Below are positions 1 through 8,283 of a stretch of 64,000 nucleotides of DNA, in pieces. Source of the DNA: JBMOUD01 sp049319665 (lineage in GTDB: Bacteria > Pseudomonadota > Gammaproteobacteria > Enterobacterales > Enterobacteriaceae); contig NZ_JBMOUD010000009.1 in NCBI RefSeq assembly GCF_049319665.1, positions 62,001 to 126,000 on the forward strand, given 5' to 3'. The notes beneath the pieces were generated by a model. The model had not been told where the DNA came from, searched no databases, and saw only the letters and a list, made by a program, of their open reading frames with translations. The translations under genes and the position numbers were made by a program. Each line of letters starts with the position of its first letter. Position 1 is the stretch's first letter.

Positions 1-560
1 ATATATTCACCGAAAGAAACCAGACCGTTGAAGATAACCGGCCAGACGTACATCATCACGAAGGCAATGACGATCATCACAAAAGAGGTCAGAATCGGTA
101 CCAAACGGCGGCCGCTAAAGAACGACAGCGCTTTTGGCAATTCAACCTTACTGAAGCGGTTATAGAGTTCAGCAGAGATAATACCGGTCAGGATACCAAC
201 GAACTGGTTGTTAATCTTACCGAAAGCGGCAGGAACCTGGTCAACAGGGATTTTCTGAATCATTGCCACGGCAGCTGGCGAACACAGCGTGGTTAATACC
301 AGAAACCCAACAAAGCCGGTCAGCGCTGCGGCACCGTCTTTGTCTTTCGACATGCCGTAAGCTACACCGATAGCAAACAATACCGACATGTTATCGATAA
401 TTGCCGAACCGGATTTAATAAACAGCGCGGCTAATGCGTTGCTGCTACCCCAGCCAGTCGGGTCAATCCAGTACCCAACCCCCATTAAGATTGCTGCTGC
501 CGGTAGTGTTGCAACCGGCACCATCAAGGCCCGGCCTATCTTTTGCAAATAACTGAGCAT
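1..560 (-). CDS. nagE: N-acetylglucosamine PTS transporter NagE, N-terminal part (cut by window edge)
   Basis: The reverse strand is open from the ATG at 560 to the window start, giving about 186 residues of a PTS EIIC domain that begins MLSYLQKIGRALMVPVATLP. Hydrophobic stretches and a G-Y-W-I-D-P-type loop match NagE/PtsG-type permeases. The protein imports and phosphorylates N-acetylglucosamine across the inner membrane; the EIIB and EIIA domains would lie outside the window. A purine-rich GGGGGAAG precedes the ATG. It is divergent from nagB, the standard enterobacterial arrangement, so both sides share NagC and CRP control. The 3' end is missing because of the window edge, not because of a mutation. 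Confidence 0.93.
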   Translation of the reverse strand, partial: MLSYLQKIGRALMVPVATLPAAAILMGVGYWIDPTGWGSSNALAALFIKSGSAIIDNMSVLFAIGVAYGMSKDKDGAAALTGFVGFLVLTTLCSPAAVAMIQKIPVDQVPAAFGKINNQFVGILTGIISAELYNRFSKVELPKALSFFSGRRLVPILTSFVMIVIAFVMMYVWPVIFNGLVSFGEY

Positions 561-689
561 TTTCACTTCCCCCATTCGCCCCGAGACGAATCACCAAGTA
601 ATTTAATTAGTATGTTTATTGCCGTTATTTTACCAATCCAAACTCATTCACAGCTTGTGGTGCTGGTTGTCGTTGCGAAGTGTAAAAAA

Positions 690-711
690 ATTATTTCGCC
701 TCGCAAATTAA
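690..711. promoter_or_regulatory. Candidate NagC operator in nagE-nagB intergenic region
   Basis: An imperfect AT-flanked inverted repeat, TTTCGC-CTC-GCAAA within 690-711, resembles the NagC box pattern of a CG-containing dyad in A/T tracts. It lies between nagE and nagB, where NagC loops DNA between two boxes in E. coli. I could not identify the second box with confidence. This is inference from position and partial symmetry. Confidence 0.45.
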
Positions 712-721
712 AACCTCATTT

Positions 722-741
722 TTTGTGATATTTATCACCAA
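722..741. promoter_or_regulatory. CRP-cAMP site in nagE-nagB intergenic region
   Basis: TGTGA-TATTTA-TCACC at 724-739 is nine of ten consensus bases of the CRP half-sites with the correct 6-base spacer. It lies centrally in the divergent nagE/nagB region, as in E. coli, where CRP activates both promoters. The site is seen directly; its activity is inferred. Confidence 0.8.
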
Positions 742-911
742 AAATCGTGTTTAACAACCCTTTTAGCTAGTCATCACTCCAAACTTATTTTATTATTAAA
801 AAAATCTAGACGGCATTGTGCCTTAATCTAAACCTCAATGCTGGTTTACGCTTAGCACTGGACTATACACAAGACAGTATATTCAATTTCCAACAATTTA
901 AGAGGTATGCC

Positions 912-1712
912 ATGAGACTTATCCCCCTAAATACTACCGTTGAAGTTGGCAAATGGGCTGCACGTCATATTGTTGAACGTATCAACGCGTTTAAACCAAC
1001 TAAAGAACGCCCTTTTGTTCTCGGTCTACCTACCGGCGGGACGCCTCTTGAAGCTTACAAACACTTGGTTGCCATGCACAAATCAGGCCAAGTTAGTTTC
1101 AAAAATGTGGTAACCTTCAATATGGATGAATATGTTGGTCTGCCGCAGGAACACCCAGAAAGCTACCATACTTTTATGCATCGTAATTTCTTTGACCATG
1201 TCGATATTCCGCGTGAAAACATCAACCTACTGAATGGAAACGCGCCGGACATTACAGAAGAGTGTCGTCAATACGAAGAGAAAATTAAGTCTTACGGGAA
1301 AATTAACCTGTTTATGGGCGGCGTTGGCAACGATGGCCATATTGCCTTTAACGAACCGGCATCTTCTTTGGCATCACGTACTCGTATCAAAACGTTGACT
1401 CAAGAAACCCGTATCGCTAATTCACGTTTCTTTGATAACGATGTTACACAAGTGCCAAAATATGCACTGACCGTCGGTGTCGGCACACTGCTCGATGCAG
1501 AAGAAGTAATGATTCTGGTCACAGGCCATGCCAAAGCACAGGCGCTGGCTGCCGCAGTAGAAGGCAATATTAACCATATGTGGACAATTAGCTGTCTGCA
1601 ATTGCACGCCAAAGCGGTTGTTGTTTGTGATGAACCATCTACCATGGAACTTAAAGTAAAAACTGTTAAGTATTTCCGTGAGTTAGAAACAGAAAATATG
1701 AAAAATCTTTAA
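912..1712 (+). CDS. nagB: Glucosamine-6-phosphate deaminase NagB
   Basis: A 266-residue protein, the same length as E. coli NagB. It converts glucosamine-6-phosphate to fructose-6-phosphate and ammonia in the cytoplasm, the last step of amino-sugar catabolism. Visible signatures are LGLPTGGTP near residue 36, the catalytic Asp in NMDEYVGLP near 72, and GVGNDGHIAFNEP with Asp141, His143 and Glu148. The frame is open further upstream to 816, but the ATG at 912 follows AAGAGG (900-905) and gives the family N-terminus MRLIPL. It is first in nagBACD and divergent from nagE. Confidence 0.97.
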   Translation: MRLIPLNTTVEVGKWAARHIVERINAFKPTKERPFVLGLPTGGTPLEAYKHLVAMHKSGQVSFKNVVTFNMDEYVGLPQEHPESYHTFMHRNFFDHVDIPRENINLLNGNAPDITEECRQYEEKIKSYGKINLFMGGVGNDGHIAFNEPASSLASRTRIKTLTQETRIANSRFFDNDVTQVPKYALTVGVGTLLDAEEVMILVTGHAKAQALAAAVEGNINHMWTISCLQLHAKAVVVCDEPSTMELKVKTVKYFRELETENMKNL

Positions 1713-1739
1713 TCTGTAACCTTACACTAGGGGGCCAAG

Positions 1740-2879
1740 ATGTATGCATTGATTCAGGGTCGGATCTTTACCGGCCACGACGTTCTGGATAATCACGCGG
1801 TTATTATTGCCGATGGCAAAATTGAGCGCGTTTGTCCTTTAAACGAATTACCGGCAGGGATAGAAACTCGAGATCTTAAAGGCGCCATCCTTGCCCCCGG
1901 CTTTATCGATCTTCAGCTCAACGGCTGCGGCGGTGTACAGTTTAACGACTCATTGGAAGCTATCTCTATCGAAACACTGGAGATCATGCAAAAAACCAAT
2001 GAAAAATACGGTTGTACCAGTTTCTTACCAACGTTAATTACCTGTAGCGATGAATACATGAAGCACGGCGTTAACGTCATGCGCAGCTATTTAGCCAAAT
2101 ATCCTAATCAAGCATTGGGTCTGCATTTAGAAGGGCCTTATCTTAATATATTGAAAAAAGGCACACACAACCCAGCCTTTGTGCGTAAACCAGATGCTGC
2201 AATGATTGATTATTTGTGTGCGAATGCTGATGTAATAACGCAACTAACGCTGGCACCAGAAGAGGTTGAGGATAAATTTATCCGCCAATTGTGTGCCGCC
2301 GGGATTGTCGTATCAGCAGGCCACTCCAATGCCAGCTACGAGCAAGCCCGCGATGGCTTTGCCGCCGGCGTAAGCTTTGCCACCCACCTTTACAACGCCA
2401 TGCCAGCTATTACTGGTCGTCAGGCTGGTTTAGTTGGCGCTATTTTTGACACTCCGGATGTTTATACTGGCGTCATTGCCGACGGGCTGCACGTTGCATG
2501 GGCGAATATTCGTAACGCTAAAAAACTCAAAGGCGACAAGTTAGTTCTTGTCACTGATGCAACTGCCGCGGCAGGTTCAAATATTGAAGAGTTCATTTTT
2601 GCCGGTAAAACAATATACTATCGGGATGGACTCTGTGTAGATGATGCCGGTACGTTGAGTGGTTCAGCATTAACCATGATCGAAGCGGTACAAAACAGCG
2701 TTGAACATGTAGGAATACCTCTGGATGAGGCATTGCGTATGGCGACTTTATACGCCGCACGCGCCATCGGCGTTGATAGCACATTAGGTACCATCACCGC
2801 TGGTAAAGTCGCTAATCTGACGGCTTTCACCCATGACTATAAGATAACGAAAACTATCGTTAATGGTGACGAAGTTTAA
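1740..2879 (+). CDS. nagA: N-acetylglucosamine-6-phosphate deacetylase NagA
   Basis: This 379-residue amidohydrolase-superfamily enzyme removes acetate from GlcNAc-6-P to feed NagB. Metal and catalytic signatures are in the expected order: HLEGPYLN (metal Glu) near residue 128, AGHSNAS near 193, THLYNAM near 215 and VTDATAAAG (catalytic Asp) near 270. An AGGGGGCC purine run precedes the ATG. It starts 27 bases after nagB and is almost certainly cotranscribed. Its length is within a few residues of the E. coli protein (382). Confidence 0.96.
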   Translation: MYALIQGRIFTGHDVLDNHAVIIADGKIERVCPLNELPAGIETRDLKGAILAPGFIDLQLNGCGGVQFNDSLEAISIETLEIMQKTNEKYGCTSFLPTLITCSDEYMKHGVNVMRSYLAKYPNQALGLHLEGPYLNILKKGTHNPAFVRKPDAAMIDYLCANADVITQLTLAPEEVEDKFIRQLCAAGIVVSAGHSNASYEQARDGFAAGVSFATHLYNAMPAITGRQAGLVGAIFDTPDVYTGVIADGLHVAWANIRNAKKLKGDKLVLVTDATAAAGSNIEEFIFAGKTIYYRDGLCVDDAGTLSGSALTMIEAVQNSVEHVGIPLDEALRMATLYAARAIGVDSTLGTITAGKVANLTAFTHDYKITKTIVNGDEV

Positions 2880-2898
2880 TTGAGCGAGTAATTTATTG

Positions 2899-4119
2899 AT
2901 GACCACTGGCGGGCAGGCACAAATCGGTAACGTTGACTTAGTTAAGCAGTTAAACGGGGCGGCCGTTTATAGCCTGATTGACCAACAAGGGCCTATATCA
3001 CGCATTCAAGTTGCAGAACTAAGCCATCTTGCACCTGCCAGTGTCACTAAAATCACCCGTCAATTACTCGAACGAGGCTTAATAAAAGAAGTCGATCAAC
3101 AAGCCTCGACTGGCGGTAGACGCGCAATCTCGATTATTACCGAAACTCGCCCTTTTCATACCATTGCTGTCCGCCTTGGTCGCCACGATGCGACGATCAC
3201 GCTCTATGATCTCAGTGCCAAAGCGCTAGCGGAACAACATTATCCCTTGCCACAACGCACCCAAGAAACGCTGGAAAGCGCGTTGATTGCAGCTATTACC
3301 GACTTTATCGAACAGAATCAGCGCAAACTGCGTGAACTGATTGCTATCTCTGTAATTTTACCAGGGTTGGTTGACCCAAATAACGGCATCGTGCGTTACA
3401 TGCCGCATATTAGCGTTGGTAACTGGAAATTAGTCGAGATCCTGCAAACCAAATTCAATGTCACCAGTTTTGTCGGTCACGATATCCGCAGCCTGGCGCT
3501 GGCTGAGCACTATTTCGGTGCAACCCGTGATTGTCAGGACTCTATTTTGGTTCGTTTGCACCGCGGGACCGGCGCAGGAATCTTAGTTAACGGCAAAATA
3601 TTCCTCGGCAGCAACGGTAACGTAGGTGAAATCGGCCATATTCAGGTCGATCCGCTAGGTGAGTTGTGCCACTGCGGAAATTTTGGCTGTTTAGAAACAA
3701 TCGCCGCTAATGCCGCGATTGAAAATCGTGTGCGCAGCCTGCTCACGCAGGGTTATCCAAGCCGTTTGAGCGTCGATGACTGCTCGATTTCAGCTATTTG
3801 TAAAGCCGCCAACCGTGGCGATCAACTCGCCTGTGAAGTTATTGAATACGTTGGCCGGCATTTAGGTAAAAGCATTGCGATTACCATCAACCTGTTTAAC
3901 CCGCAGAAAGTTGTGATAGCCGGTGAGATTACCGAAGCTGAAAAAATATTATTACCAGCACTGCAGCGCTGTATTAATACTCAGGTCCTCAAAGATTTTC
4001 GCCGCAACTTACCTATTGTCACATCAGAACTTAATCATCGTTCAGCAATTGGCGCATTTGCTTTGGTAAAACGCGCTATGTTAAACGGCGTGCTATTGCA
4101 GCGACTGATGGAAAACTAA
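2899..4119 (+). CDS. nagC: NagC, ROK-family transcriptional repressor of amino-sugar genes
   Basis: This protein has an N-terminal winged helix-turn-helix (about residues 20-75, with SRIQVAELSHLAPASVTKIT) and a ROK sugar-binding domain with the zinc-binding CHCGNFGCLE motif near 255. NagC senses GlcNAc-6-P and represses nag operons. I chose the ATG at 2899 over the TTG immediately upstream because it gives 406 residues, the usual length. It lies 19 bases after nagA, which gives autoregulation through the nagB promoter. It closely resembles E. coli NagC throughout, including ASTGGRRAIS. Confidence 0.96.
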   Translation: MTTGGQAQIGNVDLVKQLNGAAVYSLIDQQGPISRIQVAELSHLAPASVTKITRQLLERGLIKEVDQQASTGGRRAISIITETRPFHTIAVRLGRHDATITLYDLSAKALAEQHYPLPQRTQETLESALIAAITDFIEQNQRKLRELIAISVILPGLVDPNNGIVRYMPHISVGNWKLVEILQTKFNVTSFVGHDIRSLALAEHYFGATRDCQDSILVRLHRGTGAGILVNGKIFLGSNGNVGEIGHIQVDPLGELCHCGNFGCLETIAANAAIENRVRSLLTQGYPSRLSVDDCSISAICKAANRGDQLACEVIEYVGRHLGKSIAITINLFNPQKVVIAGEITEAEKILLPALQRCINTQVLKDFRRNLPIVTSELNHRSAIGAFALVKRAMLNGVLLQRLMEN

Positions 4120-4160
4120 GCGCCTGATGGGCAGCCTTACTATAACGAGTAACCGAACTG

Positions 4161-4913
4161 ATGATGATTAAAAACGTAATCTGCGATATCGATGGTGTGC
4201 TATTGCACGATAATACCGCCGTGCCTGGCGCTGATAAATTTTTAGCCCGCATTCAGGAAAAGGGTATGCCACTGGTCATTCTGACCAATTACCCTTCGCA
4301 AACCGCACAAGACTTGGCAAATCGCTTTAGCGCAGCGGGTCTTGATGTGCCGGAAAGCGCCTTCTTCACCTCGGCGATGGCAACAGCAGATTTTCTTAAG
4401 CGCCAGGAAGGTAAGAAAGCCTATGTCATCGGCGAAGGCGCGTTAATTCATGAACTGTATAAAGCAGGCTTTACCATCACCGATATCAATCCTGACTTTG
4501 TTATCGTTGGCGAAACCCGTTCATACAACTGGGAAATGATGCACAAAGCGGCTTATTTTGTGGCTAATGGCGCACGATTTATCGCGACTAACCCAGATAG
4601 CCACGCCCGCGGGTTCTCCCCTGCCTGTGGTGCACTTTGCGCACCAATCGAAAAAATCACCGGACGTAAGCCCTTCTTCGTCGGTAAGCCAAGTCCGTGG
4701 ATCATTCGCTCAGCACTGAACAAAATGCAGGGTCACTCAGAAGAGACGGTAATTGTCGGTGATAACCTGCGTACCGATATTCTGGCCGGTTTTCAGGCGG
4801 GTTTGGAAACCATCTTGGTACTATCAGGTGTTTCCAATCTGGATGATGTCGAAGCGATGCCGTTCCGCCCTAGTTATATTTATCCTTCTGTTGCTGACAT
4901 CGATATTATTTAG
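4161..4913 (+). CDS. nagD: HAD-family ribonucleotide/UMP phosphatase NagD
   Basis: A 250-residue HAD class-IIA phosphatase. The DxD nucleophile motif is at the N-terminus (CDIDGVLLHD), motif II is LTNYPS near residue 42, and motif III/IV is KPSPWII ... VIVGDNLRTDILAGFQAG near 195-215. The E. coli counterpart hydrolyses UMP and other nucleotides, and its role in the nag operon is unclear. It starts 41 bases after nagC and has the same length as the E. coli protein. It ends the nagBACD operon. Confidence 0.95.
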   Translation: MMIKNVICDIDGVLLHDNTAVPGADKFLARIQEKGMPLVILTNYPSQTAQDLANRFSAAGLDVPESAFFTSAMATADFLKRQEGKKAYVIGEGALIHELYKAGFTITDINPDFVIVGETRSYNWEMMHKAAYFVANGARFIATNPDSHARGFSPACGALCAPIEKITGRKPFFVGKPSPWIIRSALNKMQGHSEETVIVGDNLRTDILAGFQAGLETILVLSGVSNLDDVEAMPFRPSYIYPSVADIDII

Positions 4914-5580
4914 ACGTTATCTAAGACTCAAGCTGATCTGGCATAGGATTTACGCCAGTTCGGCAGGGGCTTTCGCCGAAAGTCCCTGCACTGTATGTTT
5001 ATAAGGACGCACCTGCGCTTAGCTTATCGGGTCGCGATGCGACTTCTCATATTATCTACTTCGGCCAGACGGAGCTCCCTACTCGGCCCAACCTAAATCG
5101 ACCATCCCAGGTCAATTTACTCTGGTCTCATTCGCTCGCTTGGCCAATAAGATGCGCTATTGAAGGTCGCGGGATTTAAGATCAACGGCTAGATCAAAAT
5201 ACTTCATATTATTCCCCCATCCCGCGATGCCCGAGCCTCGTAATCATTAACACAGCCTGGTTGCCGAGCTCAATTATCTCATTTACCACTTCAACAATTT
5301 TCTGCGGCTTATTTTGTCTCAATCTTTACCATTATCGCCAAAATTGCATATTTGATAATTTTAATGATAAAAAACTGGTGATTCGTTAAAGATCGGAGTG
5401 AGTCAACAGACTATTTTTCTTCTAAAGGCTAAAATGCTTGCATTGAATAGAGGTTATGACGCATTTTCTTTAGCAGAGAGAAAAAGCTGTCGGATAAAAA
5501 TGATAATCCTTCAAAGCTGACTGCCTATCTCGTCATCACAACAACATTACCGCCTGAGAAAAGTCGTTAGGGAGAGTTAT
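4914..5580. other. 667-base intergenic region between nagD and asnB without a recognisable gene
   Basis: No frame here has a credible start, Shine-Dalgarno and codon pattern. The first part contains a strong hairpin (annotated separately). The last 250 bases are AT-rich and probably hold the asnB promoter and leader; a GGGAGAG ribosome site sits just before the asnB ATG. The middle section (about 5000-5280) is more GC-rich and resembles nothing I recognise. Confidence 0.6.
4963..4989 (+). terminator. Strong hairpin downstream of nagD
   Basis: Bases 4963-4975 pair with 4977-4989 (GCAGGGGCTTTCG / CGAAAGTCCCTGC, one G-T wobble). It begins 50 bases after the nagD stop and probably ends or protects the nagBACD message, although no clear U-tract follows. 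It could also be a copy of a dispersed palindrome. Confidence 0.5.
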
Positions 5581-7242
5581 ATGTGTTCTATTTTTGGTGT
5601 ACTTGATATTAAAACCGACGCGGTTGAATTGCGTAAAAAAGCCCTTGAGCTATCACGTCTGATGCGCCACCGTGGCCCAGACTGGTCTGGCATTTTTGCT
5701 AATGACAAAGCCATTCTTTGCCACGAACGCTTGTCTATTGTCGGTGTTAATGCAGGTGCACAGCCGCTGTATAACGAAGCACAAACCCATGTTCTGGCGG
5801 TAAACGGTGAAATCTATAACCACCAAGCCCTGCGTGAAGAGCTTGGCGATCGTTACACATTCCAAACTGCCTCTGACTGTGAAGTGATCCTCGCGCTTTA
5901 TCAGGAAAAAGGCATTGAGTTCCTTGATGAACTACAAGGGATGTTTGCCTTCATTCTGTATGACACAGAAAAAGATGCCTACCTGATTGGTCGTGACCAT
6001 TTAGGGATTATTCCTCTGTATATGGGCCATGATGAACACGGTAACCTGTACGTCGCCTCAGAGATGAAATCATTAGTGCCAGTGTGCCGTACCGTGAAAG
6101 AGTTCCCTGCGGGCAGCTACTTGTGGAGCAAAGATGGTGAGATCCGCGAATACTATCATCGCGACTGGTTCGATTTTAAAAACGTCAAAGATAACGTCAC
6201 CGATGCAGCTGCTCTACGCGACGCATTAGAAGAGTCAGTTAAAAGCCATCTGATGTCTGATGTTCCTTACGGCGTACTGCTGTCTGGCGGCCTGGATTCT
6301 TCTGTTATTTCAGCGATTACCAAAAAATATGCCGGTCGCCGTATTGAAGATAAAGATCAAAGCGAAGCTTGGTGGCCGCAGTTGCACTCATTTGCCGTTG
6401 GTTTACAAGGATCGCCTGATTTACGTGCTGCTCAGGAAGTTGCTGACCACCTTGGTACTGTGCACCATGAAATTCACTTCACCGTACAAGAAGGTCTCGA
6501 TGCTATCCGTGACGTGATTTATCACATTGAAACCTACGACGTGACCACGATTCGTGCATCAACACCAATGTATCTGATGTCACGTAAAATCAAAGCGATG
6601 GGTATCAAGATGGTGTTGTCTGGCGAAGGTGCCGACGAAGTATTGGGCGGTTACCTGTACTTCCACAAAGCACCAAACGCACAGGAATTCCACGAAGAGA
6701 CTGTACGTAAGCTGTTAGCTCTGCATATGTTTGACTGTGCTCGTGCTAACAAAGCAATGTCAGCTTGGGGTGTTGAGGCTCGTGTACCTTTCCTGGATAA
6801 AAAATTCCTTGATGTAGCAATGCGCCTTAACCCGAAAGACAAAATGTGCGGCAACGGCAAAATGGAAAAACACATTCTGCGTGAATGTTTTGAATCCTAC
6901 TTGCCGAAAAGCGTGGCGTGGCGCCAAAAAGAGCAATTCTCTGACGGCGTAGGTTACAGCTGGATTGATACATTAAAAGAAGTGGCCGCGGCGCAAATTA
7001 CCGACCAACAGCTTGAAACTGCGCATTTCCGCTTCCCGTACAATACACCAACTTCTAAAGAAGGTTATTTGTATCGCACCATCTTTGAAGAGCTGTTCCC
7101 AGTACCAAGCGCAGCAGAATGTGTACCAGGCGGCCCTTCAGTTGCCTGTTCTTCTGCCAAAGCAATTGAGTGGGATGAGTCCTTTAAAACCATGAACGAC
7201 CCATCTGGGCGTGCTGTTGGCGTTCACCAAGCAGCTTATTAA
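5581..7242 (+). CDS. asnB: Glutamine-dependent asparagine synthetase B
   Basis: A 553-residue cytoplasmic enzyme making asparagine from aspartate, ATP and glutamine. The N-terminal class-II glutaminase domain starts with the Cys2 nucleophile (MCSIFGV) and has RGPD near residue 32 and NGEIYN near 75. The C-terminal synthetase domain has the PP-loop SGGLDSS near 237 and the SGEGADEVLGGY signature near 346. A GGGAGAG site lies directly before the ATG. Length and context (nagD on one side, Met tRNA operon on the other) match E. coli AsnB. The protein looks intact. Confidence 0.97.
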   Translation: MCSIFGVLDIKTDAVELRKKALELSRLMRHRGPDWSGIFANDKAILCHERLSIVGVNAGAQPLYNEAQTHVLAVNGEIYNHQALREELGDRYTFQTASDCEVILALYQEKGIEFLDELQGMFAFILYDTEKDAYLIGRDHLGIIPLYMGHDEHGNLYVASEMKSLVPVCRTVKEFPAGSYLWSKDGEIREYYHRDWFDFKNVKDNVTDAAALRDALEESVKSHLMSDVPYGVLLSGGLDSSVISAITKKYAGRRIEDKDQSEAWWPQLHSFAVGLQGSPDLRAAQEVADHLGTVHHEIHFTVQEGLDAIRDVIYHIETYDVTTIRASTPMYLMSRKIKAMGIKMVLSGEGADEVLGGYLYFHKAPNAQEFHEETVRKLLALHMFDCARANKAMSAWGVEARVPFLDKKFLDVAMRLNPKDKMCGNGKMEKHILRECFESYLPKSVAWRQKEQFSDGVGYSWIDTLKEVAAAQITDQQLETAHFRFPYNTPTSKEGYLYRTIFEELFPVPSAAECVPGGPSVACSSAKAIEWDESFKTMNDPSGRAVGVHQAAY

Positions 7243-7293
7243 TCATCAGCGTTATCGACATTGTTTTATGAACTGACAATGTTTTATGAATCA

Positions 7294-7320
7294 ACGGGCC
7301 TATCCAGGCCCGTTTTTTTT
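7294..7320 (+). terminator. Rho-independent terminator of asnB
   Basis: CGGGCCT (7295-7301), loop ATCC, AGGCCCG (7306-7312), then eight T. A textbook intrinsic terminator 52 bases after the asnB stop. Confidence 0.93.
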
Positions 7321-7423
7321 CGTCCTAACGTGATAAAAACGCCCTATTTTGTTGTTTTTATCATCACAGTGGTTATAAGCCAGTCAAACAAACGTTATCT
7401 GCGCTTTTTCCTCAAAAAACTTG

Positions 7424-7452
7424 TTGACGCAAAACGACGGTATACGCATAAT
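7424..7452 (+). promoter_or_regulatory. Promoter of the Met-Leu-Gln tRNA operon
   Basis: TTGACG (7424-7429), a 17-base spacer and CATAAT (7447-7452), followed by a GC-rich discriminator GCGCCCCGC. This is the layout of stringently controlled stable-RNA promoters. It lies about 40 bases upstream of the first mature tRNA. Confidence 0.88.
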
Positions 7453-7491
7453 GCGCCCCGCAACGCCGAGAAGGTCGAGCGAAAAAAAAGA

Positions 7492-7568
7492 GGCTACGTA
7501 GCTCAGCTGGTTAGAGCACATCACTCATAATGATGGGGTCACAGGTTCAAATCCCGTCGTAGCCACCA
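7492..7568 (+). tRNA. metT: tRNA-Met (CAT), elongator, first copy
   Basis: A 77-base cloverleaf with GGCTACG/CGTAGCC acceptor stem, anticodon CAT in the loop CTCATAA, TTCAAAT T-loop and encoded CCA. It matches the E. coli metT elongator type, not the initiator. First gene of the tRNA operon. Confidence 0.97.
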
Positions 7569-7586
7569 TAACTTTTTTTTCTGTTT

Positions 7587-7671
7587 GCGGGAGTGGCGAA
7601 ATTGGTAGACGCACTAGATTTAGGTTCTAGCGCCGCAAGGTGTGCGAGTTCAAGTCTCGCCTCCCGCACCA
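7587..7671 (+). tRNA. leuW: tRNA-Leu (TAG)
   Basis: An 85-base class-II tRNA with GCGGGAG/CTCCCGC acceptor stem, a long variable arm, anticodon TAG (loop context ATTTAGGT) and encoded CCA. Second in the operon, as leuW is in E. coli. Confidence 0.97.
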
Positions 7672-7692
7672 TTTAATCTCGGCTTGCACGGA

Positions 7693-7767
7693 TGGGGTAT
7701 CGCCAAGCGGTAAGGCACTGGTTTTTGATACCAGCATTCCCAGGTTCGAATCCTGGTACCCCAGCCA
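7693..7767 (+). tRNA. glnU: tRNA-Gln (TTG), first copy
   Basis: A 75-base tRNA with TGGGGTA/TACCCCA acceptor stem and anticodon TTG flanked by CTGGT...ACCAG, with CCA encoded. It occupies the glnU position. Confidence 0.97.
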
Positions 7768-7801
7768 TATTTTTTAAAGTGTTGTGAACAATCTAATTTA
7801 T

Positions 7802-7876
7802 TGGGGTATCGCCAAGCGGTAAGGCACTGGTTTTTGATACCAGCATCCCCTGGTTCGAATCCAGGTACCCCAGCCA
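7802..7876 (+). tRNA. glnW: tRNA-Gln (TTG), second copy
   Basis: Nearly identical to the preceding tRNA. The differences lie around the T-arm, where compensating changes keep the stem paired (CCTGG...CCAGG instead of CCAGG...CCTGG). It occupies the glnW position. Confidence 0.97.
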
Positions 7877-7892
7877 TCTTCGCCTTGGTATA

Positions 7893-7931
7893 GCAAGCAA
7901 ATCTACTGACGGTAGATTGAGAGAAACTTGC
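7893..7931 (+). other. Spacer hairpin inside the tRNA operon
   Basis: Between the second Gln and second Met tRNAs the longer 82-base spacer holds AATCTAC/GTAGATT (7900-7906/7912-7918) nested inside GCAAG/CTTGC. It may be a processing signal in the precursor transcript. Confidence 0.45.
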
Positions 7932-7958
7932 AATAGCGAACAAAACAAGTAAGAATTT

Positions 7959-8035
7959 GGCTACGTAGCTCAGCTGGTTAGAGCACATCACTCATAATGA
8001 TGGGGTCACAGGTTCAAATCCCGTCGTAGCCACCA
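7959..8035 (+). tRNA. metU: tRNA-Met (CAT), elongator, second copy
   Basis: Its 77 bases are identical to the copy at 7492-7568, including encoded CCA. It occupies the metU position. Confidence 0.97.
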
Positions 8036-8049
8036 TAATTCAGTACAAT

Positions 8050-8124
8050 TGGGGTGTCGCCAAGCGGTAAGGCTCTGGTTTCTGATACCAGCATACCCAG
8101 GTTCGAATCCTGGCACCCCAGCCA
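8050..8124 (+). tRNA. glnV: tRNA-Gln (CTG)
   Basis: A 75-base tRNA with anticodon CTG (CTGGTTTCTGATACCAG stem-loop), TGGGGTG/CACCCCA acceptor stem and CCA. It corresponds to glnV. E. coli has a second copy (glnX) after it; here the terminator follows directly. Confidence 0.96.
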
Positions 8125-8131
8125 AATTTAG

Positions 8132-8157
8132 AAAGGCTCGCTTCGGCGAGCCTTTTC
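8132..8157 (+). terminator. Terminator of the tRNA operon
   Basis: AAAGGCTCGC, TTCG tetraloop, GCGAGCCTTTT. An intrinsic terminator just after the last tRNA. Confidence 0.93.
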
Positions 8158-8283
8158 TATTTACTGTTTTAAATACTTTTTGTTGCTATCAATCCCCTAT
8201 CTTTCCTACTGACTGACTCATCCCCAAAATGCTATGAGGCATGTAAACAGGCCAGAAGCGTTCCGACCTGTTTACTTAATCTC

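Noticed and set aside
7261..7530. 89-codon frame running into the first Met tRNA
   Set aside because: It crosses a terminator, a promoter and a tRNA gene. The sequence is explained by these.
7650..7991. 113-codon minus-strand frame across tRNA genes
   Set aside because: Its peptide (GVPGFEPG..., a common artefact) is the reverse translation of tRNA-Gln genes.
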